Shown here: in pieces, positions 20,135 through 29,746 of the stretch | Numbering within the stretch: position 1 is the stretch's first letter | Layout of the letters: each line of letters starts with the position of its first letter | Assembly: GCF_008329535.1 (NCBI RefSeq) | Contig: NZ_NPKR01000005.1 | Span: forward strand, 1-64,000 | Source of the DNA: Mycolicibacterium sp. P1-18 | Lineage (GTDB): Bacteria; Actinomycetota; Actinomycetes; Mycobacteriales; Mycobacteriaceae | DNA: 64,000 nt | Direction: 5' to 3' | Notes under the pieces: model-generated | Told to the model about the DNA's origin: nothing | Databases searched by the model: none | Seen by the model: only the letters and a program-made list of their open reading frames with translations | Program-made: the position numbers and the translations under genes

Positions 20135-21244
20135 ATGAAGGCCGCAGTACTGGAGACGTTCGGACGACCGTTGACCGTCAAGGACGTTCGCGAACCCGAG
20201 ATGGGCACGGGCGAGGTGTTGGTCGACGTGCTGGCGACCTGCGTGCTGCCCTATGCCGCGGAGGTCTTCAGCGGGGAACGCAGGTATCCCCTGGAGCCGC
20301 CGGTGATCTCGGGGGTGGGCGCCATCGGCCGGGTGGTGTCCACCGGGCCCGACGCCACCCGGTTGCGGCCCGGGGATCTGGTGTGGTGCGACGCCACCGT
20401 GCGGTCGCGCGACGACGCGGTGACACCCGACATCACGTTGCAGGGGTGGAGTTCGGCCGGCGACGGTGGGCTGCTGCTGTCGCGGTACTACCACGACGGA
20501 CCGTTCGCCGAGCGGATGCTGGTGCCCACCGAGAACGCCGTCGACCTTGGCGACGTCGACCTCGCCGACGTCCCGCGGTGGGCGGCCCTGGGAGTGCTGC
20601 TGGTGCCCTACGGCGGTCTGCTCGCCGCCAATCTGCAAGCGGGCGAGACGGTGTTGGTCAGCGGCGCCACGGGAAACTTCGGCAGCGCGGGCGTGTCGGT
20701 CGCCCTGGCCATGGGTGCAGCCTCGGTGGTCTGCCCCGGTCGCAACGAGGCCGTGCTGGCAGATCTGGTGGCGCGCTTCGGTGACCGGGTGCGGCCGGTC
20801 GTCCTGACCGGCGACGGCGACGTCGACCGGTCCGCGATGCAGGCCGCCGCCGGCGACCCGGTCGACGTGGTGCTCGACCTGCTCCCACCGCGGGCGGGCG
20901 CCGCCGCGGTGCGGGCCGCGGCGATGACCGTCCGGCCGGGTGGCCGGGTGATTCTGATGGGTGGGGTCGGGATGCTCGGAGGTGGCGACCTCGCCCTGCC
21001 GTACCCGTGGCTGATGCGTAATTCGGTGACGGTGCGGGGTCAGTGGATGTATCCGCGGACGGCGAACGCCCAGTTGATCAAGATGATTCGCGGCGGCGTG
21101 CTGGACCTCGCGCACGAACGAGTGACCGTGTTTCCGCTCACTAGGGTAAATGACGCCGTGCGTTTCGCCGCGGCGCACGGCGATCCGTTCCAGCGGACCG
21201 TACTGTGTCCTCGAACTGACCTCGGCGAGCAGGCATCTGCCTGA
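20135..21244 (+). CDS. Medium-chain dehydrogenase/reductase, quinone-oxidoreductase-like
   Basis: A 369-residue MDR-superfamily protein with the GroES-like domain first and a Rossmann fold after it (VSGATGNFGSAGVSVALA near 178). The canonical GHE zinc motif is absent (the matching stretch reads SGVGAIGRV), so the catalytic zinc is probably missing and NADPH-dependent quinone or enone reduction is more likely than alcohol oxidation. ATG 20135 follows GGGAGA. The gene faces a LysR regulator. The C-terminus (FPLTRVNDAVRFA) is typical of the family. Confidence 0.85.
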   Translation: MKAAVLETFGRPLTVKDVREPEMGTGEVLVDVLATCVLPYAAEVFSGERRYPLEPPVISGVGAIGRVVSTGPDATRLRPGDLVWCDATVRSRDDAVTPDITLQGWSSAGDGGLLLSRYYHDGPFAERMLVPTENAVDLGDVDLADVPRWAALGVLLVPYGGLLAANLQAGETVLVSGATGNFGSAGVSVALAMGAASVVCPGRNEAVLADLVARFGDRVRPVVLTGDGDVDRSAMQAAAGDPVDVVLDLLPPRAGAAAVRAAAMTVRPGGRVILMGGVGMLGGGDLALPYPWLMRNSVTVRGQWMYPRTANAQLIKMIRGGVLDLAHERVTVFPLTRVNDAVRFAAAHGDPFQRTVLCPRTDLGEQASA

Positions 21245-21309
21245 GTCCGCACTGAGAATCAGCTGATGTGTCTACGTACGTCGAGGTGAAATCGAGGGTG
21301 CGAGTTTGA

Positions 21310-21327
21310 TCCCGTTAGCAGACGGGA
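21310..21327 (+). other. Short hairpin in the leader of the DUF4193 gene
   Basis: TCCCGT and ACGGGA form a six-pair stem with the loop TAGCAG. It is 66 bases after the reductase stop and 59 before the DUF4193 ATG. No T-run follows, so an intrinsic terminator is not clear; it could be a leader structure. Confidence 0.35.
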
Positions 21328-21385
21328 ACAAGCTGCGCACCGTCCACGTTGTCGTGACGCCGGCACTGGACTCGAAAGGACGAAA

Positions 21386-21685
21386 ATGGCTACTGATTAC
21401 GACGCACCCCGCCAGAAGGAAACCGATGACGTCGCCGACGAATCGCTCGAGCAACTGGCCGGACGTCGTAACGACGCCGCGACCGCCGTGCTCGACGTCG
21501 ACGACGGCGAAGAGCTCGAGGACTTCGAGCTTCCTGGCGCCGACCTCTCCGGTGAGGAATTCACCGTCCGGGTCGTCCCCAAGCAGCGCGACGAGTTCAC
21601 GTGCTCGAGCTGCTTCCTGGTTCAGCACAGCCACCGCCTCGCCCGCCAGGTGGGCGACCGGATGATCTGCGCCGACTGCGCCTGA
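21386..21685 (+). CDS. DUF4193 zinc-ribbon protein
   Basis: A 99-residue acidic protein with a disordered first half (DADDGEELEDFELPGADLS-like) and a C-terminal zinc ribbon made of two CxxC pairs, C73-x2-C76 and C95-x2-C98. DUF4193 proteins of about this size occur across mycobacteria (Rv2699c is one). They have no settled function. ATG 21386 follows AAAGGACG. It stands alone on the plus strand and converges with the DUF2252 gene, ending eight bases before it. Confidence 0.9.
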   Translation: MATDYDAPRQKETDDVADESLEQLAGRRNDAATAVLDVDDGEELEDFELPGADLSGEEFTVRVVPKQRDEFTCSSCFLVQHSHRLARQVGDRMICADCA

Positions 21686-21692
21686 GCTGCCG

Positions 21693-23114
21693 CTAGACGC
21701 CGCGTTCGACGGGGAGCAATCCCCGGTCGACCGCGGCGACCAGCGCGCCGTGATCGGCCTCGGTTTGGTCGGCGTACCGCCGCGCGAACGTGCACAACGC
21801 TTCGTCCACCCGGCTGGACCCGCCCATGTACCCGGCGATCATCGACGCGCCGCTGGTCCGCGCGTGCCCCTTGGCCAGCAGTTGACCCACCACTCCCGCG
21901 TAGTCGGTGAGCGCCGCGGCGTCCATCGAGTCCAGCGGGATTCGCCCCTTCATGTTCCTGAACTGCCGCACGTAGTACTGCAGTCCGTCCATCGTGGTCC
22001 ACCCCAGTAGGGGGTCGCTGACCGTCTGCAGGGACTGCTGGTACTCCACCACCCGCTGCCCCTGGTGGGCGTGCCATGCGGAGTCGCCGTGCACGTAGCG
22101 CGCCAGCACCGACCGTCGCGCCTGCTTGAGCTGCAGGAACACCACGTCCGACGCCGAGGAGCCCTCCAGCAGGGCCACGTAGGCGCGCAGTCCGACGCTG
22201 CCGACGCCGACGACCTTGTGCGCGACGTCGACCAGTGTGTAGCCGCCCAGGACGCGCCGCCAGTACGACGGCAACGTCTCCAGGTAGCCGTCGAGGGCTT
22301 CGGCCAGCAGTCCGGCCTCCCGAGGTTCGGGACGCGTGATGAGCGGCGGTTCCTCGACGATGCGACGTCGTCCCTCCACCTCGTGGGTGAAGCGGGGCAG
22401 GGCACGGTCCCCCGTGCGGTGGCGGGCGCGTTCCGCCGAGCGCGCGACCTGCTCCTGAAGGGGCCCGGCGGTCTGGGCCGCCAACCGGTCGACGTCGAGC
22501 CGCTCGAAGGACCGGGTGAACAGCGGCAGGTCGGCGAGCCGGCGCAGCTCGTGGCGGTAGGCGGCCACGCACGATCGCACCGACGCGCCGCAGTGCTCCT
22601 CGGACGTGCCGTTGTGCCGCCCCGCGACCCAGATGCTGGCCACCAGGCGGCGCAGGTCCCACTCCCAGCCGCCGGGATGTGCCTCGTCGAAGTCGTTGAG
22701 GTCGATCACGAGGTCGCGCTCCGGGGAGGCGTAGAAGCCGAAGTTGCCGAGGTGAGAGTCGCCACAGACGACGGGCATGATGCCGGTCGACGGCAGCCGC
22801 GCCACGTCCTCGGCCATCACCACCGCCGTGCCCCGCAGGAATCCGTACGGCGAGGCGACCATCCGGCCCACCCGGATGGGGATCAGCCGGTCGACCCGGC
22901 CCACGTGACTGGCGTTGATCAGGTCGACGGGATCGGGCCGGTTCGTGGGCGCGGTCCAGTCGGCCAGGGAGCGGCGCGGGACCTGCTTGCGCAGACTCTT
23001 GCCGAGGGCATAGCGCTCGGCCCTGCTCACCGGCTGCTGGCGCAGCGACCGGTACGCGGCGCTGTCGGCCTGTGCCAGGACGGTGTGCCCGCTGGTCGCT
23101 CCCCCGCCGTCCAT
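21693..23114 (-). CDS. DUF2252 protein (kinase-like fold)
   Basis: A 473-residue protein with the DUF2252 signature VCGDSHLGNFGFY near residue 117 and DLNDFDEAHPGGWEWDL near 135. The first resembles the HxDxxxxN catalytic loop and the second the metal-binding Asp of aminoglycoside-phosphotransferase-like kinases, so small-molecule phosphorylation is possible. The family has no assigned reaction. ATG 23114 is used. It is divergent from the carboxylesterase gene with 37 bases between the starts, so promoters must overlap. Confidence 0.88.
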   Translation of the reverse strand: MDGGGATSGHTVLAQADSAAYRSLRQQPVSRAERYALGKSLRKQVPRRSLADWTAPTNRPDPVDLINASHVGRVDRLIPIRVGRMVASPYGFLRGTAVVMAEDVARLPSTGIMPVVCGDSHLGNFGFYASPERDLVIDLNDFDEAHPGGWEWDLRRLVASIWVAGRHNGTSEEHCGASVRSCVAAYRHELRRLADLPLFTRSFERLDVDRLAAQTAGPLQEQVARSAERARHRTGDRALPRFTHEVEGRRRIVEEPPLITRPEPREAGLLAEALDGYLETLPSYWRRVLGGYTLVDVAHKVVGVGSVGLRAYVALLEGSSASDVVFLQLKQARRSVLARYVHGDSAWHAHQGQRVVEYQQSLQTVSDPLLGWTTMDGLQYYVRQFRNMKGRIPLDSMDAAALTDYAGVVGQLLAKGHARTSGASMIAGYMGGSSRVDEALCTFARRYADQTEADHGALVAAVDRGLLPVERGV

Positions 23115-23151
23115 TGGGTGCGATGGTACGACCCGTAGGCTCGGTTCGGCT

Positions 23152-24468
23152 ATGGACGACGACGGCGTGTTGGTGCTCCCCAGCGGACGGTTCCGGGTCC
23201 GCCGGGACGACAAGACGATTCGCGCCCGCGGCCTGCGGTACGCGACGGCCCGGCGCTTCGAGCCGTGCGCGCCCGTGCCCGCGGCCGACGGGGTGGTGGA
23301 CGCCACCACCGCCGGACCGGCGTGCCCGCAGCTGCCGTCGCGCCTGGCGTTCGTCGTCGGCTCGTCGACGACCCCGCTGAACCAGGACGAGGACTGTCTG
23401 GTCCTCGACGTCGTCGCACCCCGCCCCGGCGGCCCGGCCAAGCCGGTGATGGTGTTCTTCCACGGCGGCGCCTACGTCACGGGAAGCGGTCAGTCGCCCC
23501 TCCACGACCTGACGGCCATGGCCGAGGAGGGCGACGTCGTCACGGTCACCGTGAACTATCGCCTCGGCATGTTCGGCTACCTCGCGATCGACGGCCTGGT
23601 GCCGGCGAACCTCGGATTGCTCGACCAGATCGCCGCACTGCGCTGGGTGCGCGACAACATCGGCGGCTTCGGCGGCGATCCGGAGAACGTGACGATCTTC
23701 GGCCAGTCCGCGGGGGCCGACTCGGTCTCCTGCCTGATGATCGCCGACGGCACCGAAGACCTGTTTCGCCGGGCCGTCCTGCAGAGTGCACCGCTCGGCA
23801 TTCAGCGCGGGCGGGCGGCGATGAGCCGCGCGCTGGGGGTGGCGGCGCGCGCTGCGCTCGGAGCCGATCCCGCATCGGTGGAGACGCGGGACCTCTTGGC
23901 CGCGCAGGGCACCGTCGCCGCGGCGGCCGCGCCCTTCGGGGCAAGTGCGCAGATGCCGTTCGGACCGCAGACGGGGCACCATCCGCTGCCCCCGGAGGAC
24001 CAGGTGGCCGCCCGCCGCCGCGAGGTGGCCGGGCGCATACCCGTGATGGTCGGCACGACGGCCGACGACGCCCGGCCGTTCGTCATGCTCAACGCGCGGT
24101 TGAAGTCGGTGGTCGGCGCCCCGTTGGTCGGTTCGACGGCGCGGCGCCTGCTCGGCACCGCCGCCACGAAGCGCCTGTTCGCGGCTCCGTCGACGGCGTT
24201 CGCCGGACAGCACCGGCTCGACGGGGGTCACGCCACGACCTACGTCTTCGACTGGCAGCCTGCCGGCAGCGCACTCGGGGCGTGCCACTGCATCGAACTC
24301 CCCTTTCTGATGGGGTCGTTCGACGATTGGGGCCGCGCTCCCATGCTTGGGACCGATGCCCGCCGGGCGCTCGCCGAGTACGGTCCGCCGATGCGCCGGG
24401 TCTGGTGGGAGTTCGCCAGGGGCATGCGCGACGACGTCGACGAGCACCTGGTGCTGCCCCCGCGCTGA
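23152..24468 (+). CDS. Type B carboxylesterase
   Basis: A 438-residue alpha/beta hydrolase of the carboxylesterase/lipase family. The oxyanion-hole motif HGGAY is near 104 and the nucleophile Ser sits in FGQSAGADS near 186; a probable catalytic His lies in CHCIELPF near 377. It is about 60 residues shorter than most family members. ATG 23152 follows directly on a short divergent region. No signal peptide is seen, so it acts in the cytoplasm on unidentified esters. Confidence 0.88.
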   Translation: MDDDGVLVLPSGRFRVRRDDKTIRARGLRYATARRFEPCAPVPAADGVVDATTAGPACPQLPSRLAFVVGSSTTPLNQDEDCLVLDVVAPRPGGPAKPVMVFFHGGAYVTGSGQSPLHDLTAMAEEGDVVTVTVNYRLGMFGYLAIDGLVPANLGLLDQIAALRWVRDNIGGFGGDPENVTIFGQSAGADSVSCLMIADGTEDLFRRAVLQSAPLGIQRGRAAMSRALGVAARAALGADPASVETRDLLAAQGTVAAAAAPFGASAQMPFGPQTGHHPLPPEDQVAARRREVAGRIPVMVGTTADDARPFVMLNARLKSVVGAPLVGSTARRLLGTAATKRLFAAPSTAFAGQHRLDGGHATTYVFDWQPAGSALGACHCIELPFLMGSFDDWGRAPMLGTDARRALAEYGPPMRRVWWEFARGMRDDVDEHLVLPPR

Positions 24469-24480
24469 GGAGCGGTCCCC

Positions 24481-25620
24481 TCAGCGGGCTGTCTGGACGG
24501 CTCCGCCGAGGAAGTCCACCAGCGCGTGCGGCGCCCCCTCGCCGAGGCAAATGTCCAGCGTCGCACGGGCTTCGACGGCCGAGGCCGCGCTGCGTGGGAA
24601 CATCGCGTCCTCGTAGGCGCTCACCGCGGCGTCGACGTCGGCGGGATCGGCGGCGATCGCCAGTGCCAGTTCGGCGGCGTCGAGCATGGCCAGGTTGGCG
24701 CCCTCTCCCCCGGGTGGCGTCAGGTGGGCGGCGTCGCCGAGGAGCGTCACCCCCGGCACGTGCGGCCACCGGTGCTCGTCGGGAAGGGCGTACAGCGGGC
24801 GCGGCACCGGCGCGGTGTCGGACGCGGTGATCAGGGCGGTCAATTGCGGTGCCCAGCCGTCGAATTCGGCGGCGACCCGGGCGGCGGCGGCGGCTCGGTC
24901 GTCGAAGTCGATCCCCGCGACCCACTCCGCGGGCCGATTCAGCGCGACGTAGGCGTGCAGCACGTTGCCGGGCTCGCGGTGGGCGAAGATGCCCTGCCCG
25001 GGCGCCATCGAGAAGAACGAGCCCGCACCGACCGCCTCCGCGGTCGCGGGATGTCGTTCGTCGGCGTCGTCGAGATAGGTCTCGACGAAGGTGGTGCCGA
25101 CGTAGGCGGGCGCGGCGTCGGAGACCAGTGGCCGGACCCGGGACCAGGCGCCGTCGGCGCCCACCAGCAGTCCGGTGGTCGCGGTGGCACCGTCGGCGAA
25201 GGCGAGGTCGTGAGCACCGTCGCCGCGCGCGGTGACGGCCGTGAGCTTGCAGCCCCACCGGACGGTCCCGTCGGGCAACGAGTCGAGCAGGATCCGGCGC
25301 AGGTCGCCGCGCAGCACCTCCGGTCGCGCGAGCGCGCCGTCGTCGGGTTCGTCGAGGAGCACGGTCCCGTGGCGGTCGAGCACGCGCGACGCCTCGCCGC
25401 CGCGGTGGATCACCGCCTGGAACTCCTCGGTCAACTTGGCCGCCGCGATCGCGAACTGCCCGTTCTCGGCGTGGATGTCGAGCTGTCCACCCTGCCGACG
25501 GCCGCCCGGCGAGGTCTCGGCCTCGTAGACGACGGCCGCGACGCCGTGGACGTGGAGCACCCGGGCGAGCAAGAGTCCGCCGATGCCGGCACCGACGATC
25601 GACACGGTGAGCGGTGACAT
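24481..25620 (-). CDS. FAD-dependent monooxygenase (TetX/PHBH-like)
   Basis: A 379-residue flavoprotein hydroxylase. The ADP-binding GAGIGGLLLA begins at residue 9, the middle contains LLVGADGAWSRVRP, and the second FAD motif GDAAHLTPPGGEGAN is near 292. These are the standard marks of group A monooxygenases, which hydroxylate aromatics or inactivate drugs such as tetracyclines. The gene is divergent from a TetR regulator, with two palindromic operators between them, so it is probably induced by its substrate or a related small molecule. Confidence 0.9.
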   Translation of the reverse strand: MSPLTVSIVGAGIGGLLLARVLHVHGVAAVVYEAETSPGGRRQGGQLDIHAENGQFAIAAAKLTEEFQAVIHRGGEASRVLDRHGTVLLDEPDDGALARPEVLRGDLRRILLDSLPDGTVRWGCKLTAVTARGDGAHDLAFADGATATTGLLVGADGAWSRVRPLVSDAAPAYVGTTFVETYLDDADERHPATAEAVGAGSFFSMAPGQGIFAHREPGNVLHAYVALNRPAEWVAGIDFDDRAAAAARVAAEFDGWAPQLTALITASDTAPVPRPLYALPDEHRWPHVPGVTLLGDAAHLTPPGGEGANLAMLDAAELALAIAADPADVDAAVSAYEDAMFPRSAASAVEARATLDICLGEGAPHALVDFLGGAVQTAR

Positions 25621-25636
25621 GGCTGCCCTTCGTTGA

Positions 25637-25651
25637 TGGAACGTCGTTCCA
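25637..25651. promoter_or_regulatory. TetR operator copy 1
   Basis: TGGAACGTCGTTCCA is a perfect 15-base palindrome with a single central base. It lies 16 bases upstream of the monooxygenase start, where bound repressor would block transcription. A near-identical copy follows at 25659. Confidence 0.8.
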
Positions 25652-25658
25652 GACATCT

Positions 25659-25673
25659 TGGAACGTTGTTCCA
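25659..25673. promoter_or_regulatory. TetR operator copy 2
   Basis: TGGAACGTTGTTCCA repeats the first palindrome with one change in the centre. The two centres are 22 bases apart, two helical turns, so two repressor dimers could bind the same DNA face. It ends 20 bases before the TetR start codon. Confidence 0.8.
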
Positions 25674-25693
25674 GAGGTGTCAAGATTGGCGGC

Positions 25694-26356
25694 ATGACAT
25701 CCCCGCGGGGCGGACGCCGACCGGACGCTCTCTCCAAGCAGCGCATCGTGGCCACCGCAAGCGAGATGCTCGACGCCGAGGGCGAGGACGCGCTGACGTT
25801 CCGCGCGCTCGCCGCCCGGCTCAAGACCGGCGCGGGCGCGCTCTACTGGCACGTCGCCAACCGGGACGAGCTACTCGCCGCCGCCACCGAGAACGTCGTC
25901 GTCGGCGTCGTGGCCGCGGCCCCGGCCGACGAGGATCCGCGGGCGGCGATCCGCGCCATTGCGCTGGCCATGTTCGACGCGGTCGACGCGCACCCGTGGG
26001 TCGGTGCCCAACTCGGACGCGAACCGTGGTCGGCGACGCTGCGCCTGCTGGAGGCCATCGGCGGCAACGTCGCACGGATGGGCGTTCCCGAAGCGGCGCA
26101 ATTCAACTCGGCCACCGCGTTGCTCAACTTCGTGCTGGGCGCCGCCGGCCAGAACGCCGCCAACGCCCGACTGGTCGCGCACGACACCGATCGCGCGGAG
26201 TTCCTCCACGTCGTCGCGGCCCACTGGACCAGCCGCGACCCCGCGGAGTACCCGTTCGTCCACCGGATCGCCGCTCAGCTGCGCGACCACGACGACCGCG
26301 AGCAGTTCCTCGCGGGAGTGGACCTGATCCTCGCCGGGATCGCGGCGGCGCGTTAG
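25694..26356 (+). CDS. TetR-family repressor
   Basis: A 220-residue regulator. The N-terminal helix-turn-helix spans about residues 14-58 (ALTFRALAARLKTGAGALYW), and the rest is the all-helical ligand-binding domain with a TetR_C-like layout. It is divergent from the flavin monooxygenase and has two matching palindromes in the shared upstream region, so it most probably represses that gene and itself. It ends overlapping by four bases the convergent histidine-kinase gene. Confidence 0.92.
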   Translation: MTSPRGGRRPDALSKQRIVATASEMLDAEGEDALTFRALAARLKTGAGALYWHVANRDELLAAATENVVVGVVAAAPADEDPRAAIRAIALAMFDAVDAHPWVGAQLGREPWSATLRLLEAIGGNVARMGVPEAAQFNSATALLNFVLGAAGQNAANARLVAHDTDRAEFLHVVAAHWTSRDPAEYPFVHRIAAQLRDHDDREQFLAGVDLILAGIAAAR

Positions 26357-27747
26357 GCCAGCGCCGGCGCCAGCATCCCGTCCCACTTGGCCTCCTGGCT
26401 GGGCAGCCGCAGCAGCAACCGTGCCCCGCCGAGTGGGCTGACGTCGAGTTCGGCTGAGCCGCCGTGCAATTCGGCCTGCTGGGCCACCAGCGCCAGCCCG
26501 AGCCCGGAGCCCGACCGGGACGCGGTGGTCCCGCGGGCGAATCGCTCGAAGACCGCCGCCCGCTCGTCCTCGGGCACGCCGGCACCGTTGTCGTCGACGG
26601 CGATCTCCACGCCGGCGACCGAACTCACCACGCTGAGCCGGATCTCCGTGGCGTCACCGTGTTTGACGGCGTTGGCGATGGCGTTGTCGATTACCAACCG
26701 CAGGCCGGCGGGCAGCCCCACGATCATCTTCGACGGCGACGGCGCGAGGGTGACGCGCAGGTCGGGGTACACCCGCTGGGCGTCGTGCGCCGCGCGGTCG
26801 AGCATCTCGGCGACGTCGAAGGAGACGAAGTCGTCGGCCGTGGTGAGTTCACCCTGGGCCAGCCGTTCCAGGGCCGTCAGCGTCGCCTCGATCCTGCCCT
26901 GGGTGCGCACCACGTCGTTGATGACCTCGTCGCGCTGCTCCTGGGCGAGGTCCAGGGTCGAGAGCACCTCGAGGTTGGTGCGCATCGCGGTCAGCGGGGT
27001 GCGCAGCTCGTGGGAGGCGACGGCGGCGAAGTCCCGCGCGGACTCCAGCGCCGCCTTGGTGCGCTGCTGCTCGGTGCCGATGCGGGCCAGCATTCCCTCG
27101 ACCGCCTCGGCGATCTCGACGGCCTCCCGGACACCGCGCACCTGGACCTCGTCGGGCATGGATTGGGCGTTGATCGCCCGGGCCTGCTGCGCCAGCAGCC
27201 GGAACGGCACGATCATCAGCAGCGAGATCACCCAGCCGACCAGGACGGTGCCCACGATCACGCCGCTGCAGATCAGCAGCACGCGCAGGTGCAGTTCGTC
27301 GATGCGGTGCTGGGTCTCGGTCAGCGGGGCGCCGAGGGCGATCGAGCCGGGGCCCGCGGAGAAGGTGCGCACCCGGTAGGGCACGCCGTCGATCTCGGTG
27401 GTGGCGTACCCGTCGGCGAGTTCGGGCAGCACGACGTCGCTGGGCACCGAGACGGTGATGCCGCCGATGCGCGCGGTGCGGACCACGTTGCCGTCGGGCT
27501 TGGGCTGGCGCACGTCGGTGTTGGGCGACGTGCTCAGCAGGTTGCTCACGTCGCCCAGGCTGCTCACCGAGTCGAGTCGACGGTCGAGCTGGCTGTACTG
27601 GTCGTCGGTCACGCCCACCCACACCCACGTGCCGAGCACGATCACCAGGACGATGACCGACAGGGCGGCGACCACGACGATCGCTCGCAGCGACAACACC
27701 CTGGTCAGCGGCCGCAGGAGCCGGTAGACGCGGTCGTTGAGTTCCAC
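26353..27747 (-). CDS. PrrB-like sensor histidine kinase without a neighbouring response regulator
   Basis: A 464-residue membrane sensor: one helix near 22-42, an external domain to about 150, a second helix near 155-178, then a HAMP linker and the kinase core. The phospho-acceptor is His in ASHELRTPLTAMRTN (near 245); the N box is DNAIANAVKHGD and the G box DDNGAGVPEDE. The core matches PrrB of M. tuberculosis closely, while the external domain differs. No response-regulator gene lies on either side, unlike prrAB. It follows the FHA gene after 69 bases on the same strand and may be the last gene of that operon. Confidence 0.9.
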   Translation of the reverse strand: MELNDRVYRLLRPLTRVLSLRAIVVVAALSVIVLVIVLGTWVWVGVTDDQYSQLDRRLDSVSSLGDVSNLLSTSPNTDVRQPKPDGNVVRTARIGGITVSVPSDVVLPELADGYATTEIDGVPYRVRTFSAGPGSIALGAPLTETQHRIDELHLRVLLICSGVIVGTVLVGWVISLLMIVPFRLLAQQARAINAQSMPDEVQVRGVREAVEIAEAVEGMLARIGTEQQRTKAALESARDFAAVASHELRTPLTAMRTNLEVLSTLDLAQEQRDEVINDVVRTQGRIEATLTALERLAQGELTTADDFVSFDVAEMLDRAAHDAQRVYPDLRVTLAPSPSKMIVGLPAGLRLVIDNAIANAVKHGDATEIRLSVVSSVAGVEIAVDDNGAGVPEDERAAVFERFARGTTASRSGSGLGLALVAQQAELHGGSAELDVSPLGGARLLLRLPSQEAKWDGMLAPALA

Positions 27748-27816
27748 TATCGAAGCCGCACGCTGAACCCAGCGGTGGCCGCGGCCGGCAGAATCTCGAT
27801 CAACACGTGCACCAGG

Positions 27817-28446
27817 TTACTGACCGGGCTCCCTCGTGATCGTGATGGTGGTCCAGGCGCCGACGTGGATGCGGTCGCCGTCGGCGAGTGGAGTCTCCAC
27901 GCCCTCGGCCAACAGGTCCTCGCTGTCGTTGAGACTGGTGCCGTTCGTGGAGCCCAGGTCGGTGACGGTCGGACCGCCGTCCCGGATCCGCAGCACCGCG
28001 TGCTGGGTGGACACCCCCCGGTCGGCGGGCTGCAGCCCGAGGTCGATCTCGGGCGTCACGCCCTGGTCGCGGTTGTGCCGCCCGATCAGCGCGGTGTCGC
28101 CCTGCATCGCGATGCGGCGTTCCGGGAAGAACTGCGGGAAGTCGACGCTGTCGGGCCCCCCGCGGGCCACCACGCGGTCGTAGAACCCGCGATCGGCCCG
28201 TACGACCGCGGTCCAGGTCACAGCCGCCGGCGCGGGCGTCTGCACGGGCGTCGCCGGCGCGGGCAGTGCGGAGTCGTGGCCGCACGTCTCGCAGAAGCGG
28301 CCGCTGACCGACGCCCCGCAGGCGGGGCAGGTCTTCGTCGCCACCGGTGGCGGCGCGGCGGGTGCGGACGGCGACCCGATCGGCGCCCCGCACACGTCGC
28401 AGTAGTCCTCGGCGGTCGAGGTGTGTCCCTCTGCACAGATCGCCAT
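27817..28446 (-). CDS. FHA-domain protein with two N-terminal zinc ribbons
   Basis: A 209-residue protein. Residues 4-20 form one cysteine-rich ribbon (C4, C16, C19 with His 8) and CPACGASVSGRFCETCG a second. After a Pro/Ala linker, an FHA domain (about 115-205) shows the phosphothreonine-binding residues: Arg in IGRHN, Ser and His in GVSTQHA, and Asn in GSTNGT. FHA domains bind phosphothreonine, so this is a likely target or reader of the PknG-like kinase in the operon. The GarA phosphorylation motif ETTS is absent. Its ATG overlaps the VWA gene stop by one base. Confidence 0.88.
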   Translation of the reverse strand: MAICAEGHTSTAEDYCDVCGAPIGSPSAPAAPPPVATKTCPACGASVSGRFCETCGHDSALPAPATPVQTPAPAAVTWTAVVRADRGFYDRVVARGGPDSVDFPQFFPERRIAMQGDTALIGRHNRDQGVTPEIDLGLQPADRGVSTQHAVLRIRDGGPTVTDLGSTNGTSLNDSEDLLAEGVETPLADGDRIHVGAWTTITITREPGQ

Positions 28447-29746
28447 CAGGCGGGCTTCTCCTTCCGGACCCGGGCGGTCTTGGTCGACCGCGCGTCGAGT
28501 GCCATCTCGTCGGCCGCGGCCACCTCGCGCTTGAGGCGCGCGGTTCCCGTCCGCTCGTCGACGTCGATGACCTTGCCGAGCTCGGCGACCTTGTCGTCGT
28601 TGCCCGACTCCACGGCCAGTTCCATGGCCCGCTGCAGCTTCGCCGTCGCAGTCGCCACGTCGCCGTCACGACGCGCGGCCAGCCCCTGCTGGACGGCGTC
28701 CGCCAACTCCGCCTGGCCGGTGTAGTGCGCCACCCGGCGGTTGATCCTGGCCGACAACGCCGTGTCCGCCGTCCACAACGCGTTGACCAGACCCTGGCCC
28801 AGAACCTGTTCTCCCGCAACGACCGTCACCCGGGCCGCCAACTTCTCCTTGCCTGCTGCGGCCGGCTCGACGGCGACCTGGACGTGGTAGTCCCGATCCT
28901 CGGCACCCCAGGAGCCCAGGGGGTACTCGCCGATCTGTCCACTCACCTCGACCCGCCGGCCGGTCAGGTCCTCGACGGTGGGGGCGACCTGCTTGACGAA
29001 CTCCACGGTCGCGCCCGCGGGCGTCCACACCCGCAGGGTCAGGTCGGGGATCGACTTGCCCATCGACGCGCGCATCATCGCCGCGAAGTCCTCGGCGAGG
29101 TCCTCGGCGTCGGCGACGATGTCCACGGTGCCCATCAGTGCCGAGGAGATCGACCGCAATTCGTCGACGCGCCAGGCGGTTCCGACTCCGCGGCAGTCAC
29201 AGGTGAACTTTCCGACGCTCTGCGCGATCTCCTGCTGCAACTGTTCCGGCGTCTCGTGTTCGTCCTTGCCGTCGGTGAGCAGGATGGCATGGGTCAGCGC
29301 ACCCGGGAACCGGCCGACGATGTCGCGGACGTAGCCCAGCCAGGTACCCATCGCGGTGCCGCCGTAGGGAACCAGCCCGCCGACCGCCCACGCCGCCTCC
29401 GCCTTGGTCGCCTCACTCGCCCGGGTCGGCACGCCGTCCGGCGGATAGATCGCCGCGGCGCTGGCGGTTCCGGCGACGATGATGAAGTACGTGCCGTCGC
29501 TGAGTTCCTCGATCGCGGCCACCGTCGCCCGCTTCGCGCCGTCGAACTTGCCTGCCGGCTTCAGCATCGACGTCGAGCAGTCGACGATGATCGCCTCGAC
29601 GCGTTCGGTCGGGGCGGAGGCCACCGCGACCTCGCCCCCGACGGTGATGCTGACGATCGCGTCGACCGTGCCGGTTCCCTCGGGAAGGTAGGGGTTGTGG
29701 TCGACGTCCACGGAGAACCCCGAGACACCCTCTTGCCCAGCTGACG

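Noticed and set aside
21622..24447. Long minus-strand frame across the DUF2252 and esterase genes
   Set aside because: It spans two genes in the wrong frame and strand and shows no domain.
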